Source: a bacterium (GTDB lineage: Bacteria > Babelota > Babeliae > Babelales > RVW-14). From it: a stretch of DNA of 6,605 bases. Positions 1-6,014 of this stretch are shown in pieces. Made by a program: the position numbers and the translations under genes. Numbering within the stretch: position 1 is the first letter of the stretch; the number at the start of each line of letters is the position of its first letter. Location: the NCBI GenBank assembly GCA_023249895.1, contig JAHFBS010000050.1, positions 1 through 6,605 of the forward strand. Direction: 5' to 3'. The notes below the pieces were generated by a model, which made no database searches, was not told the DNA's origin, and was given only the letters and a program-made list of their open reading frames with translations.

Positions 1-1
1 A

Positions 2-1165
2 CCATTTGCTGTCTACAACATCAATGACATGCAACTTGCCCCACTTACCGACAACGTCAATATGCTTGTACAGTGGGATCAGCCAGACAACAACAAAACC
101 TGGCGTTATCGCATTGTTAAAGGCGGCCGCATCGAAGACGCATCGCTTTCCACTGAAATGGGTATCAATCCGGTTAATGAACTGGTTGCTATGATGAAGT
201 GGGCAAAAACGAAATATGATGCCCCAAAATTTGCGGTCATTTTGTGGAATCACGGTGGTGGCGTTCTTGACCGTCATTCAAATAAAATCACACGGCCAGC
301 AACGCAATCATTTAAACCACGAGCGCCTTGGCTTGAAATCCCCGGCCTTGCGCTTAAAGATTCCCGAGGAATTCTCTACGACTATACCCAAAACACCTAT
401 GCAACCAATCAAGATCTCACCACAGCATTTTCACGCATTCGCAACGAAGTACTCAAAAAAAATGTTGATATCGTTGGCATGGATGCTTGTCTGATGGCCA
501 TGATTGAAGTAGGACTTCAGATCGATGATTATGCTGACATTTTGGTTGGTTCACAACAAGTCGAACCGGGCGAAGGATGGAATTATTCGGGTTTCCTCAA
601 TGCATTGTGCGCAAGCCCAAATGCAAGTCCTACGCAACTGGCAACCTATATTGTAGGAGCCTATGGTGCTTTCTATAAAAAGAATGGCGAAACTGATTTC
701 ACGCAATCTGCCATAAATCTTCATAAGCTTGAAACGCTCAAGCAAAACATCGGGCTTATGATTGGAGCAGTTGCAGCCTGCAGAAAAGCTGATCTTCAAG
801 CAACCAAATCAATGGTCGTTGCCGCACGCAAAGCATCACTCTCATTTGAAGTAAGTGACTATATCGACCTCAATACTTTTTATGCAGGTCTCAAGAATCG
901 GGCACAAACATTGCGCACGAACCAAGCAAAACTTTCGCGCCCTAATGCGGCGCTGCTCAAAGCACTTGATGCTCTTGTCAGCGTCACTGATAGCGGCATG
1001 GGTATTATCGATGACGCCGTTCTTGCCAACGTTGCAGGATCTGACAAAGCCACTGCACAAGGTATTTCTATTTATTACCCTCTGGGAAGTGTTCACAGTT
1101 CATATCCACGCACACAATTTGCAAAAACAACTCAATGGGTAGCCTTTATCAAGGAATATCGCTAA
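2..1165 (+). CDS. C11 (clostripain-like) cysteine peptidase, 5'-truncated by window edge
   Basis: The reading frame is open from base 2, so the N-terminus, including any signal peptide, lies outside the window. An ATG at 29 is internal, and residues here are counted from it. The fold signature of peptidase family C11 is clear: NVNMLVQWD near residue 9, WRYRIVKGG near 25, then ILWNHGGG with the catalytic His at residue 75 (codon 251-253) and DIVGMDACLMAMIEV with the catalytic Cys at residue 154 (codon 488-490). The Asp two residues before the Cys is the position that in characterised family members lines a basic S1 pocket, so cleavage after Arg or Lys is likely; this is inference. The His-Cys interval is 79 residues, longer than I recall for clostripain or PmC11 (about 45-55), with an insert around residues 80-110 rich in Lys and Arg. 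C11 enzymes are commonly exported and self-process in this interval. The gene ends 26 nt before a strong terminator, so it is not cotranscribed with the NUDIX gene. Confidence 0.9.
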   Translation, partial: PFAVYNINDMQLAPLTDNVNMLVQWDQPDNNKTWRYRIVKGGRIEDASLSTEMGINPVNELVAMMKWAKTKYDAPKFAVILWNHGGGVLDRHSNKITRPATQSFKPRAPWLEIPGLALKDSRGILYDYTQNTYATNQDLTTAFSRIRNEVLKKNVDIVGMDACLMAMIEVGLQIDDYADILVGSQQVEPGEGWNYSGFLNALCASPNASPTQLATYIVGAYGAFYKKNGETDFTQSAINLHKLETLKQNIGLMIGAVAACRKADLQATKSMVVAARKASLSFEVSDYIDLNTFYAGLKNRAQTLRTNQAKLSRPNAALLKALDALVSVTDSGMGIIDDAVLANVAGSDKATAQGISIYYPLGSVHSSYPRTQFAKTTQWVAFIKEYR

Positions 1166-1191
1166 ACGCGTAAAGCTTCTCCTTCTTAATA

Positions 1192-1227
1192 TCGGGTGGC
1201 ACGTTGGTACCACCCGACTTGTTTTTT
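1192..1227 (+). terminator. Intrinsic terminator of the C11 peptidase gene
   Basis: A perfect 8-bp stem TCGGGTGG (1192-1199) pairs with CCACCCGA (1210-1217) across a 10-nt loop. CTTG and six T residues (1222-1227) follow. It lies 26 nt after the peptidase stop codon and upstream of the NUDIX gene's ribosome binding site, so it separates the two transcription units. Confidence 0.88.
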
Positions 1228-1267
1228 CATCACACGTCGTTAAGATGGGGGCTGAAATTATTTCCGC

Positions 1268-1274
1268 AAAGGAG
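1268..1274 (+). promoter_or_regulatory. Shine-Dalgarno site fixing the NUDIX gene start
   Basis: AAAGGAG is followed by 4 nt and then ATG at 1279. It decides the start: the same frame is open back to a TTG at 1204, but that codon sits inside the terminator hairpin and has no ribosome binding site. Confidence 0.85.
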
Positions 1275-1278
1275 CGTC

Positions 1279-1908
1279 ATGACACAACCCAAACAAGATG
1301 AAAAAATTCTGGTCATCCCGCGCAATGTTTTTTTTGCGCAAGGAATGTTTCAAGGCTTCCTTCCCACCAAAGAGTTTCAACATTACCAAGATATGGTAAT
1401 GCAGCACCAACTCTTTTTGTGGCGATCTGCCGTTGAAAATGATCCGTCGCATAAACAAATAATTCCCTATCTCATTTTTGAATACGGCAACACTTTTTTT
1501 GTTATGCAACGCAAAAGTACTGCCAGCGAAGCGCGCCTCAAAAACAAATATTCACTGGGCATTGGTGGACATATTCGCCAAGAAGACATTACGCAAGCAT
1601 CTCTCATTTCATGGGCAGAACGAGAATTTAATGAAGAGGTTTCCTACACAGGATCACTCAATGTGCAACCCATTGGACTTATCAACGATGATAGTAATGA
1701 AGTTGGCCAAGTACACCTTGGATTTGTTTTTATCATTCATGGCGACAATTCCAATATCTGCATCAGAGATGAACATAAAGACGGAAAACTTTTGACGCTT
1801 GATCAAATACAAGAACTGTATCCCGATTTGGAACAATGGAGCCAGTTAGTTTTTGATTATTTAACCACTCATGTGATGCCTGAAAAGCATGATCAGATAA
1901 CTCTGTAA
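1279..1908 (+). CDS. NUDIX-superfamily hydrolase (MutT-like predicted phosphoesterase)
   Basis: This encodes 209 residues. The ATG at 1279 is chosen because of the AAAGGAG 4 nt upstream. The N-terminal part contains KILVIPRNVFF (residues 9-19) and KQIIPYLIFEYGNTFFVMQR (59-78), a core strand pair of the NUDIX fold. Then come ARLKNKYSLGIGGHI (85-99) and WAEREFNEEV (112-121), in which REFNEE (115-120) matches the metal-binding REUXEE core of the Nudix box. The Gly-to-REUXEE spacing is longer than the canonical GX5EX7REUXEEXGU, as in the MutT-like predicted phosphoesterase group (COG4112 type, from memory). PIGLINDDSNEVGQVHLGFVF (131-151) continues the domain. The substrate cannot be read from the sequence; NUDIX enzymes hydrolyse nucleoside diphosphates linked to other groups. 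No signal peptide is seen, so it is probably cytoplasmic. Its stop is 14 nt before transketolase, indicating cotranscription. A promoter in 1228-1267 is expected, but I see no convincing boxes. Confidence 0.85.
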   Translation: MTQPKQDEKILVIPRNVFFAQGMFQGFLPTKEFQHYQDMVMQHQLFLWRSAVENDPSHKQIIPYLIFEYGNTFFVMQRKSTASEARLKNKYSLGIGGHIRQEDITQASLISWAEREFNEEVSYTGSLNVQPIGLINDDSNEVGQVHLGFVFIIHGDNSNICIRDEHKDGKLLTLDQIQELYPDLEQWSQLVFDYLTTHVMPEKHDQITL

Positions 1909-1910
1909 AT

Positions 1911-1917
1911 AAAGGAG
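1911..1917 (+). promoter_or_regulatory. Shine-Dalgarno site for the GTG start of tkt
   Basis: AAAGGAG stands 5 nt upstream of GTG at 1923. No ATG lies nearby in frame (the next Met is residue 25), and the protein aligns with transketolase N-termini from the GTG, so the non-ATG start is well supported. The site lies between the NUDIX stop (1906-1908) and tkt. Confidence 0.85.
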
Positions 1918-1922
1918 CCTTT

Positions 1923-3809
1923 GTGACGATTTCTCGTAACACCCTTTCATTCCTTTCCCATCAAGCCCTCAATCTCCGTATCAACTCACTCCGTATGACC
2001 ACGCAATCAGGTTCAGGACATCCAACCTCCTGTCTTTCGGCTGCTGATATGATTGCAGCGCTTTTTTTCAACACGTTGCGCTACGATTACAAAAATCCAG
2101 CATATGCCAACAACGATCGCTTTATTCTTTCAAAAGGACATGCAATTCCTGTTGTATATGCCGCACTTCATCAGCTAGGCGTCATCAGTGAACAGGATAT
2201 GCTCAATTTTCGTTCAATAGATTCTGTACTTGAAGGGCATCCAACACCACGTTTCGCGTATAACGAAGCGGCCACTGGTTCGCTCGGTCAAGGACTTTCG
2301 ATTGGTCTTGGCATGGCCATTAATGCCCGCTCACAAAAACTTTCGTACCGCACCTATGTCATGATGGGCGATGGTGAAATGGCTGAAGGATCGGTCTGGG
2401 AAGCAGCAGAACTTGCCGCACATGAAAAAATCAGCAACCTGGTAGCCATAGCAGACTGCAACACACTCGGACAATCAGGAGCATCGCTCCATCCCGCACA
2501 CGCTGAACGTTTTGCCAAAAAGTTTGAAGCCTTTGGTTGGCATACCATCATCATCGACGGTCACGATCTTGAACAAATCCTAAGCGCGCTTGAACAAGCA
2601 CACACCATCACCGACAAGCCAACGGTCATCATTGCAAAAACTTTTAAAGGCTATGGCCTTACTGCCATCGAAAACAAGGCTGGTTATCACGGCAAGCCAT
2701 TTACACACGAAGAATTGCCCGAGCAAATTGAGGCGCTTAAACAACGGTTTAGTGATGCAGCGCAGTACACATCCACCGAAAAATTTGTGCCTTCTGCACC
2801 TGATGCGCTCACGCATACACAACCATCAACAACACCAACACTCAACATAGCCAACGACGCTCACGCAGCTCTTTTTGCACGCGACAAAAAAATCTCAACA
2901 CGCAAAGCATTTGGCTATGCGCTTGAAACACTTGGCAACAACACAGCCGTCTATGCTCTTGATGCAGACGTCAAAAATTCAACTTACACCGAATTTTTTG
3001 GCAAAAAGTATCCTGAACGTTTTGTTGAATGTTTTATTGCTGAACAAAATATGGTCGGCGTTGCCACCGGACTTGCACTGCGCGGCAAAGTTCCGTTTGC
3101 CTCAACGTTTGCCTGCTTTTTTACGCGAGCCTACGATCAGATTCGCATGGCGGCAATTGGACGCGGCGCATTGCGCTTGTGTGGATCACACAGTGGCGTT
3201 TCGATTGGGCAAGATGGCCCTTCACAAATGGGGCTTGAAGATATTGCTATGATGCGCGCTATTCCAGAATCAGTCGTATTGTGGCCAAGTGATGGTGTTT
3301 CTACCTATAAGCTTGTTGAACACATGGCACAGTACAACGATGGCATCTCGTATATGAAATCAACCCGTGCTGACACTCCCATGCTTTATGATGCGTCAGA
3401 AACATTTCCCTTGGGCGGATGTAAAGTATTGCGTTCGTCAGCACATGACGTTGCTGCAATTGTAACGGCCGGCATCACGGTGCATGAAGCACTTGCTGCC
3501 TACCAAACGCTCAAACAGCAGAACATCAATGTCGCCGTTATCGATCTTTACAGCATCAAACCACTTGATCGTGCAACACTGCTTAAAGTTGGCACAGCAG
3601 CCAACAAAACCATCATCACGGTAGAAGATCATTACGCACAGGGTGGACTTGGTGAAGCGGTAGTCAGCGAACTGCGTAATACCGGCATCACGATACACTC
3701 ACGCGCGGTAAGCAAGATGCCGCGCTCGGGCGAGCCTGAGGCGTTGATGAAGTTTGAAGGGATTGATGCAGCAAGTATTGTTGCGTTGGTACAAAGTGCA
3801 ACGAAGTAA
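1923..3809 (+). CDS. tkt: Transketolase, short animal-like type
   Basis: This is a complete 628-residue thiamine-diphosphate enzyme. It transfers two-carbon ketol units between sugar phosphates in the non-oxidative pentose phosphate pathway, in the cytoplasm. The N-terminal TPP domain shows GSGHPTSCLSAADM (30-43, His33), DRFILSKGHA (65-74, His73), EGHPTPR (104-110), ATGSLGQGLS (117-126), and the Mg/TPP motif GDGEMAEGSVWEA (149-161) with Asn180. KTFKGYGL (239-246) and YHGKPF (255-260, His256) follow. The second domain has KISTRKAFG (323-331), KNSTYTEFFGKKYPERF (351-367), IAEQNM (372-377, with the probable catalytic Glu374), FACFFTRAYDQIRMAA (396-411), and GSHSGVSIGQDGPSQMGLED (421-440, His423). 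STRAD (480-484) carries the phosphate-binding Arg482. The C-terminal domain spans about 495-628 (TVEDHYAQGGLGEAV). Length and motif wording match human TKT (623 residues) more closely than E. coli TktA (about 663). Residues 288-320 look like a variable interdomain linker. It is cotranscribed with the upstream NUDIX gene. Confidence 0.97.
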   Translation: MTISRNTLSFLSHQALNLRINSLRMTTQSGSGHPTSCLSAADMIAALFFNTLRYDYKNPAYANNDRFILSKGHAIPVVYAALHQLGVISEQDMLNFRSIDSVLEGHPTPRFAYNEAATGSLGQGLSIGLGMAINARSQKLSYRTYVMMGDGEMAEGSVWEAAELAAHEKISNLVAIADCNTLGQSGASLHPAHAERFAKKFEAFGWHTIIIDGHDLEQILSALEQAHTITDKPTVIIAKTFKGYGLTAIENKAGYHGKPFTHEELPEQIEALKQRFSDAAQYTSTEKFVPSAPDALTHTQPSTTPTLNIANDAHAALFARDKKISTRKAFGYALETLGNNTAVYALDADVKNSTYTEFFGKKYPERFVECFIAEQNMVGVATGLALRGKVPFASTFACFFTRAYDQIRMAAIGRGALRLCGSHSGVSIGQDGPSQMGLEDIAMMRAIPESVVLWPSDGVSTYKLVEHMAQYNDGISYMKSTRADTPMLYDASETFPLGGCKVLRSSAHDVAAIVTAGITVHEALAAYQTLKQQNINVAVIDLYSIKPLDRATLLKVGTAANKTIITVEDHYAQGGLGEAVVSELRNTGITIHSRAVSKMPRSGEPEALMKFEGIDAASIVALVQSATK

Positions 3810-3832
3810 TGCTATTTTTTGTCACCAATAAG

Positions 3833-3868
3833 AAGAGCCCCGGCGATTGTGGGCGTCAGGGCTCTTTT
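3833..3868. terminator. Terminator between convergent tkt and ankyrin operon
   Basis: An 8-bp stem AAGAGCCC (3833-3840) pairs with GGGCTCTT (3859-3866) around an 18-nt loop. On the plus strand a T run extends from the stem and TTTTA-rich sequence follows, suiting tkt, which ends 23 nt upstream. On the minus strand the stem is followed by CTTATTGG, a weaker T tract, so it may also stop the ankyrin operon whose last gene ends at 3895. Confidence 0.8.
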
Positions 3869-3894
3869 AATTTTAGCTGCAATCGTGCAACTGC

Positions 3895-4458
3895 TTAATC
3901 AACTTCAGGATCATGCGGAAGGCTTCCGCCTAATTTATGCCACGCTCTACTAAATTTTGCACCCAATGTTTCATAATGCTTGAGAAGCTTTTTCATAGCA
4001 TCATTTTTAGCTATCTCGGCTTCATCAAGTGGCGTGAGCCCACTAAAATTTTTGATATCGGTCAGGCTTTTGCCTCGTGCATGTTTGAGAATTAGCTTTG
4101 CCAGCGATTGATTTTTATTTCTCACGGCATGATGCAACGCCGTATCACCAAAGCTTGTATCTTGAATTTCAGGTTTTGCACCGGCAGCAAAAAGAGCGCT
4201 TACCATATCAGCGCTTGCATTGATAATTGCTGCGTACATAAGGGGTGTGACAGCAACATTAATCGTGTTACCGAAACGATCTTGAAGTTGAGTTTGCACC
4301 GTCCAGTCATTCAGCACCGATTGACCAGCTTCACGTGCAGCTTTCAGTGCATCATTAACTTGTCCTACATCCCCACTATCAATCGCTTCTTTAATACCGG
4401 CCTGCAGGCCAACGCATAGCATTGCAGCAAAAAAGCATAAGTATTTGAAGATCTTCAC
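3895..4458 (-). CDS. Secreted ankyrin-repeat protein, last gene of the ankyrin operon
   Basis: This encodes 187 residues. It starts with GTG (4458-4456), preceded on the minus strand by GGGGG four nucleotides away, a poor but usable SD. The start is supported by a good signal peptide: MKIFKYLCFFAAMLCVGLQA (1-20) has two Lys, a hydrophobic core and LQA before the expected cleavage. The mature part is ankyrin-like throughout. It has a degenerate capping unit at about 21-50 and repeats at about 68-99 (VTPLMYAAIINASADMVSAL), 102-136 (GDTALHHAVRNKNQSLAKLI) and 138-168 (GLTPLDEAEIAKNDAMKKLL). A short polar tail ends in HDPEVD. Ankyrin repeats bind other proteins; no enzymatic domain is present and no partner can be named. 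It lies 26 nt downstream of the preceding ankyrin gene, so it is probably cotranscribed. Export to the periplasm or beyond is inferred from the signal peptide. Confidence 0.85.
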   Translation of the reverse strand: MKIFKYLCFFAAMLCVGLQAGIKEAIDSGDVGQVNDALKAAREAGQSVLNDWTVQTQLQDRFGNTINVAVTPLMYAAIINASADMVSALFAAGAKPEIQDTSFGDTALHHAVRNKNQSLAKLILKHARGKSLTDIKNFSGLTPLDEAEIAKNDAMKKLLKHYETLGAKFSRAWHKLGGSLPHDPEVD

Positions 4459-4484
4459 AGCACCCCCAACTTTTCGATCTTTTC

Positions 4485-5003
4485 TTACCTAGCAATTACT
4501 TTCGCGCCATGCTCGCGTAAAAACTTTATGCATTTCGCATTGTTAAGCTGTAGCGCAAGAGCAAAAGGCGTTTTTCCGCTAGGATCTGTTGCATTAATAT
4601 TTGCGCCATGATTCACCAGCAGGTGCAAAGTCCCAACTCGATCCCTATTTATTGCAGCATGTATTGGATATCTATAAAACACTTCATTAGTAGGTATATT
4701 TGGATTGGCACCAGCCTTGAGAAGACGCCAAACAATCTCTATTAAGGATCCTCGTTCAATTGCAAAGTATAAAGCAGTCCATCCATTTTCATCATAAGCG
4801 TTGATATCGCCCTTTTGATCAGCAAGAAGATCCTTAACCAATCTTTTTTTATTTTCGCGAACCGCTTGAATCAAATCTTGTTCCCACTGCTTCTTTTCTT
4901 GGTCGCTTACTTGTCGCCCACTCCCCATCCCCCACATCTGTCCGCAGCACAATGTGCTGGCGAGTGTAACGAAAAGGGAAAGGGTGCGTAGTGTAGAATT
5001 CAT
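4485..5003 (-). CDS. Secreted ankyrin-repeat protein, third gene of the ankyrin operon
   Basis: This encodes 172 residues. The ATG at 5003 has AAGGGA (5009-5014) five nucleotides upstream. The N-terminus MNSTLRTLSLFVTLASTLCC (1-20) is a signal peptide. The Cys pair lacks the Gly, Ala or Ser expected before a lipoprotein cysteine, so ordinary signal peptidase I processing around 20-27 is more likely. A helical lead-in rich in Lys, Gln and Glu (34-48) is followed by ankyrin repeats at about 42-70, 73-105 (NGWTALYFAIERGSLIEIVW), 109-139 (YPIHAAINRDRVGTLHLLVN) and 142-170 (GKTPFALALQLNNAKCIKFL). The repeats lie close to the consensus, with TALxxA, LLxxGAN and NINATD. No other domain is visible; the role is protein binding outside the cytoplasm by inference. 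Gaps to the neighbours are 26 nt on both sides. Confidence 0.88.
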   Translation of the reverse strand: MNSTLRTLSLFVTLASTLCCGQMWGMGSGRQVSDQEKKQWEQDLIQAVRENKKRLVKDLLADQKGDINAYDENGWTALYFAIERGSLIEIVWRLLKAGANPNIPTNEVFYRYPIHAAINRDRVGTLHLLVNHGANINATDPSGKTPFALALQLNNAKCIKFLREHGAKVIAR

Positions 5004-5029
5004 ATTTTTCCCTTCAGTTCTTTTCTTCT

Positions 5030-5491
5030 TTAATAACTAACGGGGACATCTCTCCAATCATCATCACCGGTTGATTGTTGTGGTTGTTGACCAGGGGTAG
5101 CACTCATACCACTGCTTGGTTGTAATGCACGAACTGCTTCCTCAGAACGAGCCATTTGCTCGGGAGTTTGCCCATACCGATTATCATTGTTAGTCAAACT
5201 TGCTTGAGCACCCCTCGCAAGAAGATATTGAATAATAGCTGTATATTGACCGCTTGAATCTCTCGCAACAGCATTATGCAACGGCGTAAGACCTTCATTA
5301 TCGACCATATTGGGATCAGCTCCATTGCTAAGGGCATTTACGACCCCATTGTAATCGCAAGATTTAACAGCGTTATAGAGAGCTATATTTGCTGGCGTAT
5401 GTGCAGATGGTGTCCACGCATAAAATTTACTCAGAACCATCCCACCAACCAACACTGCGCTACACAGCAACAATCGTGTAAATGTATTCAT
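5030..5491 (-). CDS. Secreted ankyrin-repeat protein with low-complexity tail, second gene of the ankyrin operon
   Basis: This encodes 153 residues. The ATG at 5491 has AAGGGAG (5497-5503) five nucleotides upstream. The signal peptide MNTFTRLLLCSAVLVGGM (1-18) continues to a likely cleavage near FYA (23-25). Ankyrin units lie at about 35-66 (NIALYNAVKSCDYNGVVNAL), 67-100 (GLTPLHNAVARDSSGQYTAI) and a partial third at 107-123. From about 124 the chain becomes Pro/Gln/Ser-rich (SATPGQQPQQSTGDDD) and ends WRDVPVSY, probably a disordered tail. The leader is clearly paralogous to the leader of the upstream broken gene (MNTLTRLMLCLAILAGGM), while the mature parts have diverged strongly. The function beyond protein binding is unknown. 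Confidence 0.87.
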   Translation of the reverse strand: MNTFTRLLLCSAVLVGGMVLSKFYAWTPSAHTPANIALYNAVKSCDYNGVVNALSNGADPNMVDNEGLTPLHNAVARDSSGQYTAIIQYLLARGAQASLTNNDNRYGQTPEQMARSEEAVRALQPSSGMSATPGQQPQQSTGDDDWRDVPVSY

Positions 5492-5515
5492 AAAATCTCC
5501 CTTCTATAATTCTTA

Positions 5516-5874
5516 TTAATAGCCCCAACTTTGACCTACAGGTTGCAGGCCCCAATTAGCTTGTGGATCTTGAGCGCCCCACTGAATTAAAAGCCCAGCA
5601 ATTTGAGCGCCATCAGTACGTTGTCGAGCATAATCGAGAGGAGTATAACCGTTATACATACTATTGAGCTCCCAGGTCACGGCTTCCGGATGTGTCTGCA
5701 AGTATTGTGCAATATAGTCATATGACATACCTTCTATGACCGCCTGAAACAAATGATTTGGATAGCTGACACCACCACCGCTTCCAGGACCACCAGCCCT
5801 GCTTTCTACTATCATTCTATCATTCCACCGGCCAGTATCGCCAGGCACAGCATCAAACGCGTTAAAGTGTTCAT
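5516..5874 (-). pseudogene. Frameshifted secreted ankyrin-repeat gene, first of the ankyrin operon
   Basis: Two frames make one gene. From ATG 5874, with AAAGGGG five nucleotides upstream, the minus strand encodes MNTLTRLMLCLAILAGGMIE and then TGA at 5814-5812. This is an obvious signal peptide. The ankyrin body continues in another frame to TAA at 5516 and contains IVESRAGGPGSGGG, NHLFQAVIEGMSYDYIAQYL, NGYTPLDYARQRTDGAQIAG and a C-terminus LQPVGQSWGY. An exact 8-bp tandem duplication (5809-5824) lies at the junction. Removing one copy joins the frames and gives a 116-residue protein with likely cleavage after ESRA. The body frame can be read upstream to an ATG at 5896, but that start lacks an SD and reads the signal peptide out of frame. 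A body-frame ATG (5815-5813) overlaps the leader's TGA as ATGA, so a leaderless 99-residue body could still be made by re-initiation. It might be a true pseudogene, a phase switch, or a base-calling/assembly error. Confidence 0.8.
5809..5824. repeat. 8-bp tandem duplication causing the frameshift
   Basis: CTATCATT occurs twice in direct succession on the plus strand (5809-5816, 5817-5824); on the coding minus strand this reads AATGATAG twice. The unit length of 8 is not a multiple of three. Removing either copy places the signal-peptide frame exactly in register with the ankyrin body frame. Confidence 0.95.
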
Positions 5875-5879
5875 AAACA

Positions 5880-5886
5880 CCCCTTT
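5880..5886 (-). promoter_or_regulatory. Shine-Dalgarno site for the first ankyrin gene
   Basis: On the minus strand AAAGGGG stands 5 nt before ATG 5874. The same spacing is seen for the next two ankyrin genes. It shows that 5874, not the upstream ATG at 5896, is the evolved start, and hence that the signal-peptide frame is the original one. Confidence 0.85.
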
Positions 5887-5929
5887 GCTTAGGCATTCAA
5901 AGTTTACAAGTTGTTCAGATTCTAGTTTT

Positions 5930-5959
5930 AGTTTATTTAATAATTTGACTAATAGTCAA
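5930..5959 (-). promoter_or_regulatory. Candidate promoter of the ankyrin operon
   Basis: On the minus strand TTGACT (5959-5954, 5 of 6 to the -35 consensus) is followed after 18 nt by TAAACT (5935-5930, 4 of 6). An alternative -10 is AATAAA (5937-5932) at 16 nt. The surroundings are strongly AT-rich, and the start codon is about 50 nt further on. The -10 is weak, so the exact position is uncertain. Confidence 0.45.
5945..5959. repeat. Palindrome shared by both candidate -35 boxes
   Basis: TTGACT and AGTCAA form a perfect 6-bp inverted repeat with a 3-nt centre (AAT). Each arm is the -35-like box of one of the divergent promoter candidates. Such symmetry could be an operator for a dimeric regulator bound upstream of the ankyrin operon; that is inference. 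Confidence 0.5.
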
Positions 5960-5974
5960 TTGTTTTGATATAAA
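5945..5974 (+). promoter_or_regulatory. Candidate divergent promoter reading into the structured island
   Basis: On the plus strand TTGACT (5945-5950) is followed after 18 nt by TATAAA (5969-5974), each 5 of 6 to the sigma-70 consensus. No plus-strand gene follows within the window, so if used it would transcribe the hairpin-rich stretch 6015-6213 and then run antisense to the last ankyrin gene. AT-rich DNA yields chance matches, so support is limited. Confidence 0.35.
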
Positions 5975-6014
5975 AAATGGGTTTCTTTATATATTTAATA
6001 TATTTAGCTTTCGA

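Noticed and set aside
1192..1227. T-box riboswitch signature (GGGTGG, TGGTACC near a terminator)
   Set aside because: The T-box-like words arise from the terminator stem itself. No specifier stem or leader of adequate length exists, and the downstream gene is not tRNA- or amino-acid-related.
1204..1278. Extended start (TTG at 1204) for the NUDIX gene
   Set aside because: It lies inside the terminator hairpin with no SD, and the extra 25 residues look non-coding; the ATG at 1279 has AAAGGAG 4 nt upstream.
1923..3809. Eukaryotic contamination as the source of the animal-like transketolase
   Set aside because: The gene has no introns, has a GTG start with an SD, sits 14 nt behind a bacterial-type NUDIX gene and ends at an intrinsic terminator, so it is a bacterial gene.
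4944..5003. Lipoprotein signal (Cys pair at residues 19-20) in the 172-residue ankyrin protein
   Set aside because: The residue before either Cys is Leu or Cys instead of Gly, Ala or Ser, so the lipobox is poor and ordinary signal peptidase cleavage is more likely.
5516..5896. Continuous 126-codon frame beginning at ATG 5896 as the real first ankyrin gene
   Set aside because: No SD precedes 5896. Its first 27 residues are the signal-peptide DNA read out of frame. A strong SD plus a paralogous signal peptide start at 5874 instead.
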